Origin: Methanosarcina sp. 2.H.T.1A.6
GTDB taxonomy: Archaea > Halobacteriota > Methanosarcinia > Methanosarcinales > Methanosarcinaceae
NCBI RefSeq assembly: GCF_000979455.1
Contig: NZ_JJOY01000030.1
Span: 306,239-370,238, forward strand
Direction of reading: 5' to 3'
DNA: 64,000 bases
A program made the translations under genes and the position numbers. The notes beneath the pieces were generated by a model. The model searched no databases, was not told the DNA's origin, and saw only the letters and a program-made list of their open reading frames with translations. This document shows, in pieces, positions 33,148-43,279 of this stretch (position 1 is its first letter; every line of letters begins with the position of its first letter).

Positions 33148-35925
33148 ATGCTAAAACTTCAGGATGCTGCCAGCAGCCTGCAGGATGCTGTTAAAAGCTT
33201 CAATCAGGGCCTGCTTCAAAGAAAAAATAAAGAGGAAGAGGAAAACTGCCCGCACAGGATAAAGCAGACGAAAAATCGGAAAACAATTGTCATCAACTGC
33301 AAGGAATGTGATGCCGGGTCTTCACTTAATGATTCTCACTGCAGGAAAAACATCTTCGGCATCCTCCAAAAAGAAATTCATGCCGACTGTTTTGTACTCT
33401 CAAGGCTCTATGAACGGGACTATGAAGGGAAATCCCTGGCTTTGCTTTATGCTCTGGCAGGCTTCAAGGGAACTATTGCAGCATACAGGAGCGCTGAAGT
33501 TGTTCCTGAGGCATGCGACCGGTCCGAAAAAAAGGGGTGCAGCCTTGAGAGAAAAGAGATAATTTCTGCCCTTGCCGAAACCGTGGAAACTGACCCATTA
33601 AAAGCCCGGCTGGAATTGAGAAAGATTATTCATGGAAAAATAGCTGGTAGAGTTCCGGATACAACTCCTGTCTGCCTTGCATGCTCTGAGTGTTTCTACA
33701 GCGTCCTGAATGAAATAGAAGAGAAAATGTCTGGCTTTCCTGAAGTTCCTGTCCTCAAAAAGTCCGGTTATTGTCTGGAAGCAGGCTGGTTAGAAAGTGC
33801 GGAAGAAAAGGTAAACCGTTCAGAAGAAAAGGCATGGAAAAAATTAAAGGTAACAATTGGAGGAAATGCAGGAAAGAAAACCGAAAGCCTGATAGAAGAC
33901 ATTTCGGGAGAAGTAACCCCTGCTTCTTTATCCGGAAAAATTCCGTTCTCATTTCCCGGCACTGGAAAGAAAAACGAGAATAAAAAACCGGAGAATAAAA
34001 GACAAGAAAACAAAAGACCAGAAAACAAAAGACCAGAAAACAAAAGACCAGAAAACAAAAGACCAGAAAACAAAAAACAAGAAAACAAAAGACCAGATGA
34101 GGATTTTTTCGACTACGAAAGCAGGATCAAATCTCACGTCAGGCCGCCTTTTTCCAGTTCAAGAATTTACACCGAAGCTCCTGAAAATACCGAATTTCTC
34201 GAATGTTATGACATAAACGGCAGGGAAGGAAGAAACCTTGAGGTCTCTATTTACCGCTACACCGACAGGCCGGAAAAGCTGTACATGATCAGGCCTCCCG
34301 AGTACAACTTGAGGCAGGAGGAACTCAGGCTGCTTGAGACCGTCAGAAAAAGGATGATCCGGCACAGGCCAAAAGATCTTGCTTTTGCAGATCCGACCGG
34401 AGCCAGGGAGTACTTCAAACGCATGGCAAAAGACCTGCTGGGCGAAGACCTGCTGGAAAGCGGGAAAGCCTGCAGTCCGGATGAACTTGAAAGCTATGCC
34501 GACCTCCTTGCAAGGTACACGAACGGGCTCGGGATCGTAGAAGACCTCCTTTCCGATGCCGGGATAACAGACGTATACATCAATGCCCCTGCCGATACGA
34601 ACCCCGTGCACGTTGTGATGGATGGAGAAGAATGTACAAGCAACGTCTTTCTCTCGCAGGACGATCTTGATTCTCTTGTTTCAAGGTTCAGGACCATTAG
34701 CGGCAGACCTTTTGGGGAAGCGGTCCCGGTGCTTGAGCTTAACCTTGAGGCTTTCGGGGTAAGAGTATCCGTAATCGGAGACCCGCTAAGTGCAAACGGG
34801 CTTGCATACGCCTTCCGAAAACACTCCCTCACACCCTGGACCCTGCCGAAACTGATCAATACGGGCTCTATTTCTCCTTTTGCAGCCGGGTTTTTAAGTT
34901 TCCTTATGGACGGGCAGGCTTCGGTCCTTGTTGCCGGAGAGGTGGGAGCCGGAAAAACATCTCTCCTCTCGGCGATGCTGCTTGAAATTCCCCAGAAATA
35001 CAGGATCCTTACAATCGAAGACACCCACGAACTCCCGACAGAACAGCTCCAGGACCTGGGCTGGAAGGTACAGGGGATGAGTTCCCACTCTTCGGTCCTG
35101 AAGTCCGGAGCGGAAATGAGCCCTGAAACCGCACTTCGGGCTGCCCTGAGGCTTGGGAGTTCTTCTCTGGTGCTGGGGGAGGTCAGGGGGCCCGAAGTTA
35201 AAGTGCTCTACGAAGCCATGCAGGTAGGAAATGCCGGAAATTCCGTTATAGGTACCATCCACGGCTCATCCGTTGAAAACGTATACGAGAGAGTCGTACA
35301 CACCCTTGGAGTCCCTCCTGCTTCTTTCAAGGCAACCGACGCAGTAATAATATGCTCAGGCATCAGGCCAGGAGGGAGCATGAAAAAGATAAAACGGGTG
35401 AGCCGGATTGCAGAAGTGACCGGTACATCGATAGAAGACCCCGAACCTTCCGAGCTCTTTACCGACATCATGCATTATGATGCATCTCAGGACTGCCTGC
35501 TTGCAGGAAAGGTGCTTGAACAGGGACAGTCCGAACTTATAGGAAAGATTGCCAGGAAATGGGGAATTTCCATTGACAGTGCCCTGAAAAATATCGAACT
35601 CAGGACACGGATAAAAGAAAGGATTGCAGCTGAAGGGGTTCGCAGTCCATTCCTGCTTGAAGCCGAAGCCGTAAGCGAGGCAAACAATATGTTCTGGCTG
35701 CTTTCGGATTCCATCAAGACAGGTAACAGAGGATTTGAAACAGGTCCCGAATCTATCTCAGGAGCCGATCTTGAAGAGCTTTACAGGCAGTGGGAAACAT
35801 GGTTTGAAAATTTTTCCCGTGTACGGGCCGGAAAAGGAAAACAACGATCAGAAGAAAAACAGCTGCTAGAAGTAAAACAACCATCAGAAGAAAAACAGCT
35901 GCCAGAAGTAAAAATAACTGTCTGA
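33148..35925 (+). CDS. Type II/IV secretion system ATPase (archaeal TadA/FlaI-like) with Cys-rich N-terminus
   Basis: 925 residues, much longer than usual because of a 280-residue N-terminal part with Cys pairs (INCKECDAG, CLACSECF) that could bind metal. A repetitive linker (KRPEN units, residues about 277-315) leads to the ATPase: N-terminal domain DVYINAPADTNPVHV, Walker A GEVGAGKTS (about 597-605), the Asp box TIEDTHELP, Walker B SLVLGEVRGPE (about 672-682), and GTIHGSSVENVYERVV. These hexameric motors power assembly of archaeal pili and related filaments. The platform gene follows after 10 bases. No pilin gene is in view. It ends in a second short repeat-like tail (EEKQLPEVK). Confidence 0.93.
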   Translation: MLKLQDAASSLQDAVKSFNQGLLQRKNKEEEENCPHRIKQTKNRKTIVINCKECDAGSSLNDSHCRKNIFGILQKEIHADCFVLSRLYERDYEGKSLALLYALAGFKGTIAAYRSAEVVPEACDRSEKKGCSLERKEIISALAETVETDPLKARLELRKIIHGKIAGRVPDTTPVCLACSECFYSVLNEIEEKMSGFPEVPVLKKSGYCLEAGWLESAEEKVNRSEEKAWKKLKVTIGGNAGKKTESLIEDISGEVTPASLSGKIPFSFPGTGKKNENKKPENKRQENKRPENKRPENKRPENKRPENKKQENKRPDEDFFDYESRIKSHVRPPFSSSRIYTEAPENTEFLECYDINGREGRNLEVSIYRYTDRPEKLYMIRPPEYNLRQEELRLLETVRKRMIRHRPKDLAFADPTGAREYFKRMAKDLLGEDLLESGKACSPDELESYADLLARYTNGLGIVEDLLSDAGITDVYINAPADTNPVHVVMDGEECTSNVFLSQDDLDSLVSRFRTISGRPFGEAVPVLELNLEAFGVRVSVIGDPLSANGLAYAFRKHSLTPWTLPKLINTGSISPFAAGFLSFLMDGQASVLVAGEVGAGKTSLLSAMLLEIPQKYRILTIEDTHELPTEQLQDLGWKVQGMSSHSSVLKSGAEMSPETALRAALRLGSSSLVLGEVRGPEVKVLYEAMQVGNAGNSVIGTIHGSSVENVYERVVHTLGVPPASFKATDAVIICSGIRPGGSMKKIKRVSRIAEVTGTSIEDPEPSELFTDIMHYDASQDCLLAGKVLEQGQSELIGKIARKWGISIDSALKNIELRTRIKERIAAEGVRSPFLLEAEAVSEANNMFWLLSDSIKTGNRGFETGPESISGADLEELYRQWETWFENFSRVRAGKGKQRSEEKQLLEVKQPSEEKQLPEVKITV
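33980..34095 (+). repeat. 15-bp in-frame repeat coding the KRPEN linker
   Basis: Unit GAAAACAAAAGACCA occurs about six times with small changes inside the secretion ATPase gene. Unit length is five codons, so copy-number changes alter linker length without shifting frame. Confidence 0.9.
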
Positions 35926-35935
35926 GGTCAGGAAA

Positions 35936-37873
35936 ATGGAAGAAAGCAGCTGGTATGTAAGAGCCTGCAAAACCACAACAAAGCAGTGGGGATGGACTGT
36001 TCAGGACCCGGATGCATTCAGCAGGAAATGCGAAAAAAGCGTGAGTCCTGAGTACAGAGACGCCCTCCGGTTTACCGGTTTTGACCTTGAAGCCTTCGAG
36101 ACGGTGTTATTTTCTTACGTGGGGACGTTTGTAACCTTAACTTTGCTTATCGGAATAGACCTTTTTCTTCTCCTTTCCAGAAGTTTTGAACCCAGGACTC
36201 TTTTCATTATGGGAACCCTGACCTTTATCATTCCGCTGATAGTCCTCTGCTACCTGAGCGAATATGTGAAGATAAAGGCAGGCTTTATGAAAATATCCTC
36301 CCTTGGAGATATCCCTGAAATCCTGAGCTATATCATCATGTCAATGAAGCTGGTCCCGAATCTTGAACATGCCGTGCTCTTTGCAGCCCGGAACTCCGAG
36401 AGGCCGCTTGCCAGTGACTTAAAAAAACTGACCTGGGACCTGAATTTGAGGCTCTACAGCAGCATGGATGATGCTCTTCTCTCTTTTGCCGACCTGTGGG
36501 GCAGAAACAGTGAATACTTCAAGCGTTCCCTGCACCTGATCAAAAGCTCAACTGCCGAGCCTGATGAAGCCCAGAGGGTCATTACCCTGAACCGGGCTCT
36601 CGACATCAGCCTTGAAGGCACTGAAACTCTGATGGAATCCTTTGCGGCAAAGCTGAAGACCCCAAGTTACGTGCTCTACTCAATCTTCATCCTGATCCCT
36701 CTTGCCCTGGTAGCTCTCCTGCCTGCGGTCACGGTTGTAGGGATGAAACCCGAGATTACGGACCTTGTCCTCCTCTATGACCTTGTTTTTCCTGTCCTTG
36801 CAGCAGTCTACTCAGAATATATCCTGATGCAGAGGCCCGTTGCCTTTATTCCCAGGCATATCCCGGATTCCCATCCCGACCTTGCAGACATAAAGCAGAA
36901 AAAGAGGTTTGCTATACTCTCCGGAGCCCTGGTCTGCGCCCTGACAGCTCCTCTGGGATATCTTCTTCTAGCTTCGGGAAACCCGGGAGGAATAGTGTCT
37001 ACAACTCCTCTTGGGGGTTATCTTCTTCCAGCCCTTCCTTTAGTTGTGGGAGGCACTGCAGGGGTCTCAATTTACCTGTATTTTTCATCTATTCCGTACA
37101 AGAAGATAAGAGACAGGATAAAGCAGATGGAGCAGGAATTTGCAGATTCCCTTTTTGTGCTTGGCAGAAGGATTTCGGAAGGAAAAGCCCCTGAAGAAGC
37201 CTTTGCCCACACTGCCAGGACCATGGAAGGCTCAAAAATAGGGGAAGCCTTTGAGGAGATTTCCATGAACCTGCTCAGCATGAGGACGAACCTCAAAGAC
37301 GCTGTTTTTGACGAAGAATTCGGGGCTTTCAGGCACGTGTATTCGGAAAGAATCCGAAACACCATGCTCCTCTTTACTGAAAGCGTCCACAAAAACCATG
37401 AGGCTGCAGGAGCTTCAATTGTTAAGCTTGCAGACCACTTAAAAGAGCTCAGTGCAGTTGAAGAGCGCATCAGGCGTTCCCTCTACGATGTTACTTCAAC
37501 AATGCGTTCAACTGCTGCAATCTTTGCCCCTCTTATTGCAGGAATTACCCTTGCCCTTTCCGAAGTCATTACAAAAATCCTGAACCAGGTCGCAGAAAGA
37601 GTCAGCAGGGTACCCGCAGACCTGTCCGGAATGCCTGTGGAAATCAGTCCCGAAACCTTTTCCCAGTCAATTCCTCCGGACCAGTTCCTGCTCGCAATAG
37701 GGGTTTACGTTGTCCTTATAAGTGCCATCCTCACACGCTTTGCAGGAGCCATAGAATACGGAGGAGACCGGATGCAGCTGAAGTACGACCTCTCCTGCAT
37801 GCTCCCGATTACGGTAATTATTTTTGCAGTCTCAGCTGCTGCTTCAAGGATTATTTTCAGCGGGATGGTATGA
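35936..37873 (+). CDS. Type II secretion F-family membrane platform protein (TadC/FlaJ-like)
   Basis: 645 residues. Membrane helices occur in groups near residues 45-100, 245-295, 325-380 and 530-645, around two cytoplasmic helical T2SSF domains: the first about 100-245 (LGDIPEILSYIIMSMKLVPNLEHAV), the second about 395-520 (EFADSLFVLGRRISEGKAPEEAF). The duplicated domain is typical of archaeal platform proteins. It follows the ATPase gene by 10 bases, so ATPase and platform form one operon and one machine. Confidence 0.93.
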   Translation: MEESSWYVRACKTTTKQWGWTVQDPDAFSRKCEKSVSPEYRDALRFTGFDLEAFETVLFSYVGTFVTLTLLIGIDLFLLLSRSFEPRTLFIMGTLTFIIPLIVLCYLSEYVKIKAGFMKISSLGDIPEILSYIIMSMKLVPNLEHAVLFAARNSERPLASDLKKLTWDLNLRLYSSMDDALLSFADLWGRNSEYFKRSLHLIKSSTAEPDEAQRVITLNRALDISLEGTETLMESFAAKLKTPSYVLYSIFILIPLALVALLPAVTVVGMKPEITDLVLLYDLVFPVLAAVYSEYILMQRPVAFIPRHIPDSHPDLADIKQKKRFAILSGALVCALTAPLGYLLLASGNPGGIVSTTPLGGYLLPALPLVVGGTAGVSIYLYFSSIPYKKIRDRIKQMEQEFADSLFVLGRRISEGKAPEEAFAHTARTMEGSKIGEAFEEISMNLLSMRTNLKDAVFDEEFGAFRHVYSERIRNTMLLFTESVHKNHEAAGASIVKLADHLKELSAVEERIRRSLYDVTSTMRSTAAIFAPLIAGITLALSEVITKILNQVAERVSRVPADLSGMPVEISPETFSQSIPPDQFLLAIGVYVVLISAILTRFAGAIEYGGDRMQLKYDLSCMLPITVIIFAVSAAASRIIFSGMV

Positions 37874-38013
37874 GATTGAATAATTGCTGGAAAATGACTG
37901 AAAAAGAGCTGGAAGAGTCAGTAAGCAGCTGAAAAGATAAAAATAAGGTAATTATTCAGCCACTGATAAAAAAAGTATTTTTTTCAGCAAAATGCTGCAA
38001 TTCTCATGATAAT

Positions 38014-38037
38014 AGCGGCGCTCCATTGAGCGCCGCT
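38014..38037 (+). terminator. GC-rich hairpin after the secretion operon
   Basis: AGCGGCGCTC-CATT-GAGCGCCGCT is a perfect 10-bp stem with a four-base loop, 140 bases after the platform gene stop. It is the only GC-rich structure in the otherwise AT-rich interval 37874-38404. No U-run follows; it may be a terminator or an RNA end. Confidence 0.5.
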
Positions 38038-38404
38038 AGAATAGCATCCATGACATTCAGGTAATTCATTGAGAAAATCGTATGAAACTTTGAAAATATA
38101 AAAATCCAGAAAACATTTAAAATTTATTAACGTATTAAGAGCATGAACAATGGTTTTTCAAGTTCTGGTTCTAGTACAAGTCATGCTACCCAAATACTAC
38201 CTGGAGAATTAATTATTGCAATATTCTTAATTCTCTTAAATAGTAATTTTCTTTATTTTCTATTATTTCTATTATAGCAAAAAGAAAAAATGACATTGTT
38301 TCCAATTGGACATTTGACCTAAAAAGATCAAAAAATAAGATGAAGGGACTCAGGTCTCTTCATCCGTTGTTTTTCTGCATTGGACTTCAGTATTCAGCCT
38401 TTTT

Positions 38405-41299
38405 TTACCTTCGTCTATACAGGAATACTGCAAGAAGACCGGCTAATCCGTAAAGCATTTCAAAGCCCGGCGCGCTCGCACTTTCTTTCGGGTCAGTTTC
38501 CTGTTCGGCTTCAGGTCCTTTACTTCCCGCATCAGTTTCATTAACCATTCTGGTCTCCGATTCAAGCTTTACTCCGGTTTCAGATTCTCCCAAAGTGCTT
38601 TTTGCCTTCCCTGTAATAGCAAAGGAAGAGAATTCCGGGGTTTCGGCTGTGAAATACAGGTATTTATCATCTTCTTTCAACAGGGAAACTGGCAGTTGCC
38701 CCCATTTGTCCTCGCTGTAACTGTTAAGGGTAATGGAGGATTGGTCAACCTTTTTATCCTGTATCCAGTCCTTTTCAACCTTGAAACAGACTGCAGGGTT
38801 TTCGATGTTCTTTGAGCTTGCAACCCCTCCGTTTCCAACCCAGACGTTAAAGGACTTATAGACCTCTCCAGAGGGTAATTCGGAAACCAGAGAGGATTTT
38901 TCTTTCAGCATCTCGGTAACGGTTGTGGTTTTGCCCAGAGTCCTCTTTGCGTCAAAGCTTACATATACAACACAGGTTGCGTTTTTTGTGAAATCAAACT
39001 TTACCTCTTTGCCGTTTGTAATGAATGTCTGGGAAAGTTCCTTTACCTCAACGTTTTTTGCAGGTTCTGGAGAACCGCCTCCACCACCGCTGCTGCTTCC
39101 GCTACTACTGTGGCTGCTCCCTCCACTGGAACTGGTAACGGCTGGATCTGTAACGACTATATAATCTGGTTTTGTTACTGTACTTTTACCTGCAGCATTT
39201 TCCACATTCAGACTGATTGCGTAAGTCCCTGGCTTCGTAAAAGTGTGTGTTGCATTCATGGCGTGTTTTGAATTGATACCATCACCGAAATCCCAGAACC
39301 AGGAAGTCGGTGCTTCTACAGTGCCGGTATCAGTGAATAAAACAACCAGAGGTGCTGCACCTGATGTTACATTAGCAGAAAAATCTGCCACCTGGGCTTC
39401 AGGGTCTGTGACCGTGATATAATTATATTTTGTTATGATAGACTTGCCGCCGCGGTTATCCATATATAATGATACAGTGTACTTACCGGGCTTTTCGTAC
39501 ACATGCGTTGCATATGGTGTTGCAGAGTCGTTAGCGTCCACCATATAAGTTTGAATGACCCCGTCACCAAAATCCCACTCGCGCCAGATCGGATAATTTG
39601 GAAGTTCAGCATCCAGGTCGTCGACGAATGTCACTGTTAGCGGGACCTTTCCAGAAGTTACGTCGGACGAGAAGTATGCAGGAGTTGCAGCTTCGTCCAT
39701 TATTCCCATAAGTACGTAACCATACTTACTTATGGAGTCACTTCCAGCTGCATTTTTCACGGTTAAATTTACAGTATACCCACCTATTTTTCCATATGCA
39801 TGAGTGGGATTCTTCTCTGTTGAGGTATTTCCATCTCCGAAATCCCAGAGCCAGGAGCTTGGCGAGCCTGTACTATTGTCAAAGAATGAAATAACTTCAT
39901 TTTCGAAAATTCCCTGATCATTAATTCCACTCAATACTTTTTCGGCTTCAGGAGAATAAAAATCTGCAACAGGTTTTTCAGCAGACGAAGTTGCTGTAAC
40001 TGTAATATAGCCGGGTTTGCTTACCGAATTGCTTCCAGCGGCATTGGTCACCGTTAAAGTAACGTTATATGTTCCCGTTTTCGTGAACGTGTGTGTAGCC
40101 GTTTGGGCATGCTTTGAGGTTATCCCGTCCCCGAAGTCCCAGAGCCAGGATGTTGGAGTTTCTCCAGTGCCAGTATAAGTGAATAACACAACCAGAGGTA
40201 CAGTTCCGGAAGTTACATTGGCTGTGAAGTCGAAAGCAGGTAATACTGGGTTATACTTAGCTGTGAGAGGGAGATAGTCATAGTTCTTTTCAGATATTGC
40301 ATAAGCTGAATCTGCAATACCATCTCCATTTGCATCAATAGCAGTCTGAGAGAACCCGGTTCCATCCGGCTTTGCCCAATAATTACCTCCAATATATGAT
40401 CCACCAATTATGTTTGTACCTTCAGTGAGTGAGCTGTTCCAAAGATATGTATTTTCAAAGTCTCCAAACTTTACATTCACTGTATTGTTGAAATAATTAT
40501 TATAGGCCCCTTTAGCTTCTAAAGACCCAAGCACTTTAAGCCCACAGTCTGAGCAGTACATTATTTTATTTCCAATTAAATTTGCACCACCGGATTCTCC
40601 GGCTACTACTCCTACACCACAATTTGTGATTTCGTTGTTTTCGAGATCATAAGATAAGCCAGAAACATGTATTCCGACATCACAGTTGTTTATTTTGTTA
40701 CCACTAATAGGCGGTACATATCTTTCATCATAAACGTAAATTCCTGCAGGGCAATTTAAAATTTCATTATTTGTTATTTCATTGTAATCCCCACAACATG
40801 ATACGTCTATACCAGTACCACCAGTGATTTTGTTTCCAGAGATAATAATACCGGAACTCTCAGATCCTACGCCAATACCACCATTTTCAATAACGTTGTT
40901 TGTTATCTGGCTCATATTGTTTAGATAATACTCATTATTACCTAACAATGCGTTATTAACGTAAACACTACCATTTATATCAAAGCCGGTTAGTGTTATA
41001 CCAACATTGCTTAGAATGATAGTTGCCTTTGTGACGTCTGCTGGTTCAATAAACACGTTACTTGTTTCGGGTTTAATTGTTAGCCTTGCTTTTGAAACGT
41101 TTATGTTTTCAACATAAGTTCCAGGTTTTATTAGTAATACATCTCCAGCTTCTGCACCATCTACAGCTTCCTGTATTGTAGAACTTGATCCACTTCCGTT
41201 GCCCACTATAATATCTCTTGCCGATACTGTAGATGGTACTCCCATCAGAAATATCAAAGTAAAAACTATAAATAGAGTTTTACTCTTCACTTTATTCAC
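38405..41299 (-). CDS. Surface protein: beta-helix, four PKD domains, PGF-pre-PGF domain, PGF-CTERM anchor
   Basis: 964 residues. A signal peptide is followed by a right-handed parallel beta-helix (about 40-340; IQEAVDGAEAGDVLLIKPGTY and Asn-rich NEITNN turns, NosD-like). Then come four PKD domains, each with WxWDFGDG or a close variant (about 350-432, 440-530, 535-630, 635-715), and a Ser/Gly linker. Next is a PGF-pre-PGF domain (about 745-905), and finally SAPGFEMLYGLAGLLAVFLYRRR, the archaeosortase signal. It is thus a lipid-anchored cell-surface or S-layer-associated protein. The start may be GTG 41299 or GTG 41290; the latter has GGGGTG six bases upstream. Confidence 0.92.
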   Translation of the reverse strand: MNKVKSKTLFIVFTLIFLMGVPSTVSARDIIVGNGSGSSSTIQEAVDGAEAGDVLLIKPGTYVENINVSKARLTIKPETSNVFIEPADVTKATIILSNVGITLTGFDINGSVYVNNALLGNNEYYLNNMSQITNNVIENGGIGVGSESSGIIISGNKITGGTGIDVSCCGDYNEITNNEILNCPAGIYVYDERYVPPISGNKINNCDVGIHVSGLSYDLENNEITNCGVGVVAGESGGANLIGNKIMYCSDCGLKVLGSLEAKGAYNNYFNNTVNVKFGDFENTYLWNSSLTEGTNIIGGSYIGGNYWAKPDGTGFSQTAIDANGDGIADSAYAISEKNYDYLPLTAKYNPVLPAFDFTANVTSGTVPLVVLFTYTGTGETPTSWLWDFGDGITSKHAQTATHTFTKTGTYNVTLTVTNAAGSNSVSKPGYITVTATSSAEKPVADFYSPEAEKVLSGINDQGIFENEVISFFDNSTGSPSSWLWDFGDGNTSTEKNPTHAYGKIGGYTVNLTVKNAAGSDSISKYGYVLMGIMDEAATPAYFSSDVTSGKVPLTVTFVDDLDAELPNYPIWREWDFGDGVIQTYMVDANDSATPYATHVYEKPGKYTVSLYMDNRGGKSIITKYNYITVTDPEAQVADFSANVTSGAAPLVVLFTDTGTVEAPTSWFWDFGDGINSKHAMNATHTFTKPGTYAISLNVENAAGKSTVTKPDYIVVTDPAVTSSSGGSSHSSSGSSSGGGGGSPEPAKNVEVKELSQTFITNGKEVKFDFTKNATCVVYVSFDAKRTLGKTTTVTEMLKEKSSLVSELPSGEVYKSFNVWVGNGGVASSKNIENPAVCFKVEKDWIQDKKVDQSSITLNSYSEDKWGQLPVSLLKEDDKYLYFTAETPEFSSFAITGKAKSTLGESETGVKLESETRMVNETDAGSKGPEAEQETDPKESASAPGFEMLYGLAGLLAVFLYRRR

Positions 41300-41309
41300 C
41301 CCACATAGC

Positions 41310-41330
41310 CACTATCTTTCAAAGATAGTG
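41310..41330 (-). promoter_or_regulatory. Hairpin next to the ribosome-binding site of the PKD surface protein
   Basis: CACTATCTTT and AAAGATAGTG are perfect 10-bp inverted arms separated by one base (so the loop opens the inner pairs). It ends about seven bases before the GTGGGGTG ribosome-binding site of the gene starting near 41299, on the minus strand. It could control translation or be an operator. The rest of 41331-41638 is AT-rich with nothing else visible. Confidence 0.5.
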
Positions 41331-41638
41331 CAGTACATTCCGTATAATCTGATACAGTCTACCCACTTAATTAGATAACTTAATATATATAATACCACAT
41401 TTCTTTAAATGTGAATTATATTTATGATTAAATACACATCCTATAAATAACCAGACTATGTACTCAATAATAATTCAGGAAGTAAAATTCCTTCTGACTT
41501 TTGCTACTTACCAACTTTGATTAAAAACTGAAGTAAACGAAAAAGAGAAAGAAATAAACGAAAAAGAGAAAGAAATTTAGAACAGAAAAAATTAAGAAAA
41601 CATGAGATTAACAGAGAAGAAAGCACATGAAGTGCAGC

Positions 41639-42295
41639 TCAGACTATCTCTGCTACCTTCTTTTTAGACGCTTCAAACGCTTCTTTTGCCCTTGACTCGG
41701 TGAGCCCGGCTCCCATTGCAATTTTCAGGGCGGTTTCATCGGTGATCAGGTTCTCGGGGGCATGTGTATCGGTGTTCAACACAAGAGTTGCACCGATTTC
41801 GAGGGCAAGCCTTGCAACATGACCATTTGTCCTGTTGTGCCCGTTCCTTGCAGTAATTTCAAGGAAGATATTATTCTCTGCCGCAGTCTGGACATCTTCC
41901 TGAGAGATCAGGCCGGGATGAGCCAGGATATCTACATACTCGCAGGCAACAGACGCTGCATTTGTCCCGGGGGCGACAGGCTCGGATATGGTTTCTCCGT
42001 GCACGACCACGATTTCCGCGCCCAGCTCTTTTGCTTTCTTTGCCAGGGGAGCAATCTTTCTTGGAGGAACGTGCGTCAGCTCGACTCCGGGCAGGACGCG
42101 AATATCCCATTCATTTTCCAGGTATTTTGCTTTCTTTGCAGCATCAAGAAGCTGTTCAAGGTTTGTATAGTCTGCGTGGTCTGTGAGTGCAATAGCCTCG
42201 TAGCCGTGAATAACAGCCCGCCTGACGAGTTCGCTGGGGAGCAGTTCCCCGTCGCTGAAAATTGTGTGAGTATGAAGATCAATCAACCGGATCAC
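41639..42295 (-). CDS. PHP-domain phosphoesterase-like protein
   Basis: 218 residues, a single PHP domain. The metal ligands are in place: DLHTHTIFSDGE at the start, LTDHADYTN, the Glu in PGVELTHV, VVVHGETI, ILAHPGLI and NTDTHAP. PHP proteins hydrolyse phosphate esters; histidinol-phosphate phosphatase is one member, but specificity cannot be read here. It lies about 90 bases downstream of rlmE on the same strand. Confidence 0.92.
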   Translation of the reverse strand: MIRLIDLHTHTIFSDGELLPSELVRRAVIHGYEAIALTDHADYTNLEQLLDAAKKAKYLENEWDIRVLPGVELTHVPPRKIAPLAKKAKELGAEIVVVHGETISEPVAPGTNAASVACEYVDILAHPGLISQEDVQTAAENNIFLEITARNGHNRTNGHVARLALEIGATLVLNTDTHAPENLITDETALKIAMGAGLTESRAKEAFEASKKKVAEIV

Positions 42296-42386
42296 CGTGT
42301 TTGAAACTCGTTTTATATTTTACTGCTTGACTATTTTCATTGCTGAATGATATAGTTCACTTTATGAACTGAACTCCCTGATAAAA

Positions 42387-43223
42387 TTACTCCGATTTTT
42401 CAGGACTTTCAGGATTTTCAGGATTTCCAGAGTTTTCAGGATTTTCAGCCTTTCCAAGCCTTTCTGCAACTTCTGCAAACGCAAAATTCGGCTTGACATC
42501 TGTTATACTGATCCTGACCTTTTCTCCTACCTCGACTCCCTTTACGAAGACAACGAACCCTTCAATAAGCACTGCTCCATCCCCGCTTGAGCCGAGCTTC
42601 TCGATATCCACAACGAAATTGTCTCCTTTCCTTAGAGGAGCTGTAAGGAATTTCTTTCCGACGACGTAGATCTCCGCACTCTGCGATCTGGACGCTTGCG
42701 GGGAATAAGCCTTGACGTGGACAAAATTATCCCTGACTTTGTCCATATAATCTTTGAACATGTCTCCCTGAAAGACCTTTACCACAAAGTTTCCTTTTGG
42801 TTTGAGGATCTTCTTTGCACACTCAAGTGCCGAGGTTGAAAGCTCAATTGACCGCGCATGGTCATAAGACCAGTTTCCTGACAGGTTGGGGGCTGCATCA
42901 CAGAGCACCACATCCGCACCTTTTTCCCCGACGATCTTGATAATTTTTTTTATTGTCGAGTCTGCGTTTATGTCGCCCATGATGGTCTCGACTCCTTCAA
43001 TCGGAGTGATCCTCTGCAGATCCACACCCAGAACCTTCCCTCCGGAAAGCTCTTTTGCAACCTGAAGCCACCCGCCCGGAGCTGCACCTAAATCAACAAC
43101 TGAGTCTCCCCGATTGATAATTTTATGTTTCTCATTAATCTGTTTGAGCTTGTAGGAAGCCCTGGACCGATACCCATCCTCTTTTGCCTGATGATAATAA
43201 TAATCTCTTCTATCTCTTGCCAT
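42387..43223 (-). CDS. rlmE: 23S rRNA 2'-O-methyltransferase (RlmE/FtsJ) with TRAM domain
   Basis: 278 residues. RlmE methylates a ribose in the ribosomal A-loop. The N-terminus (RDYYYHQAKEDGYRSRASYKL) has the catalytic Lys, the SAM loop is DLGAAPGGWLQVA, and Asp and Lys of the tetrad are in VLCDAAPN and KVFQGD. A TRAM RNA-binding domain follows (about 200-262), as in archaeal homologues. The tail is a repetitive PEN/PES stretch. The adjacent YoaK-like gene lies upstream on the same strand with a 56-base gap. Confidence 0.95.
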   Translation of the reverse strand: MARDRRDYYYHQAKEDGYRSRASYKLKQINEKHKIINRGDSVVDLGAAPGGWLQVAKELSGGKVLGVDLQRITPIEGVETIMGDINADSTIKKIIKIVGEKGADVVLCDAAPNLSGNWSYDHARSIELSTSALECAKKILKPKGNFVVKVFQGDMFKDYMDKVRDNFVHVKAYSPQASRSQSAEIYVVGKKFLTAPLRKGDNFVVDIEKLGSSGDGAVLIEGFVVFVKGVEVGEKVRISITDVKPNFAFAEVAERLGKAENPENSGNPENPESPEKSE

Positions 43224-43279
43224 TGCTTACCTTCCCGCACTGAAAGCTCATATAGCTTGCGCAAAAGTCGTTTTGTCAA

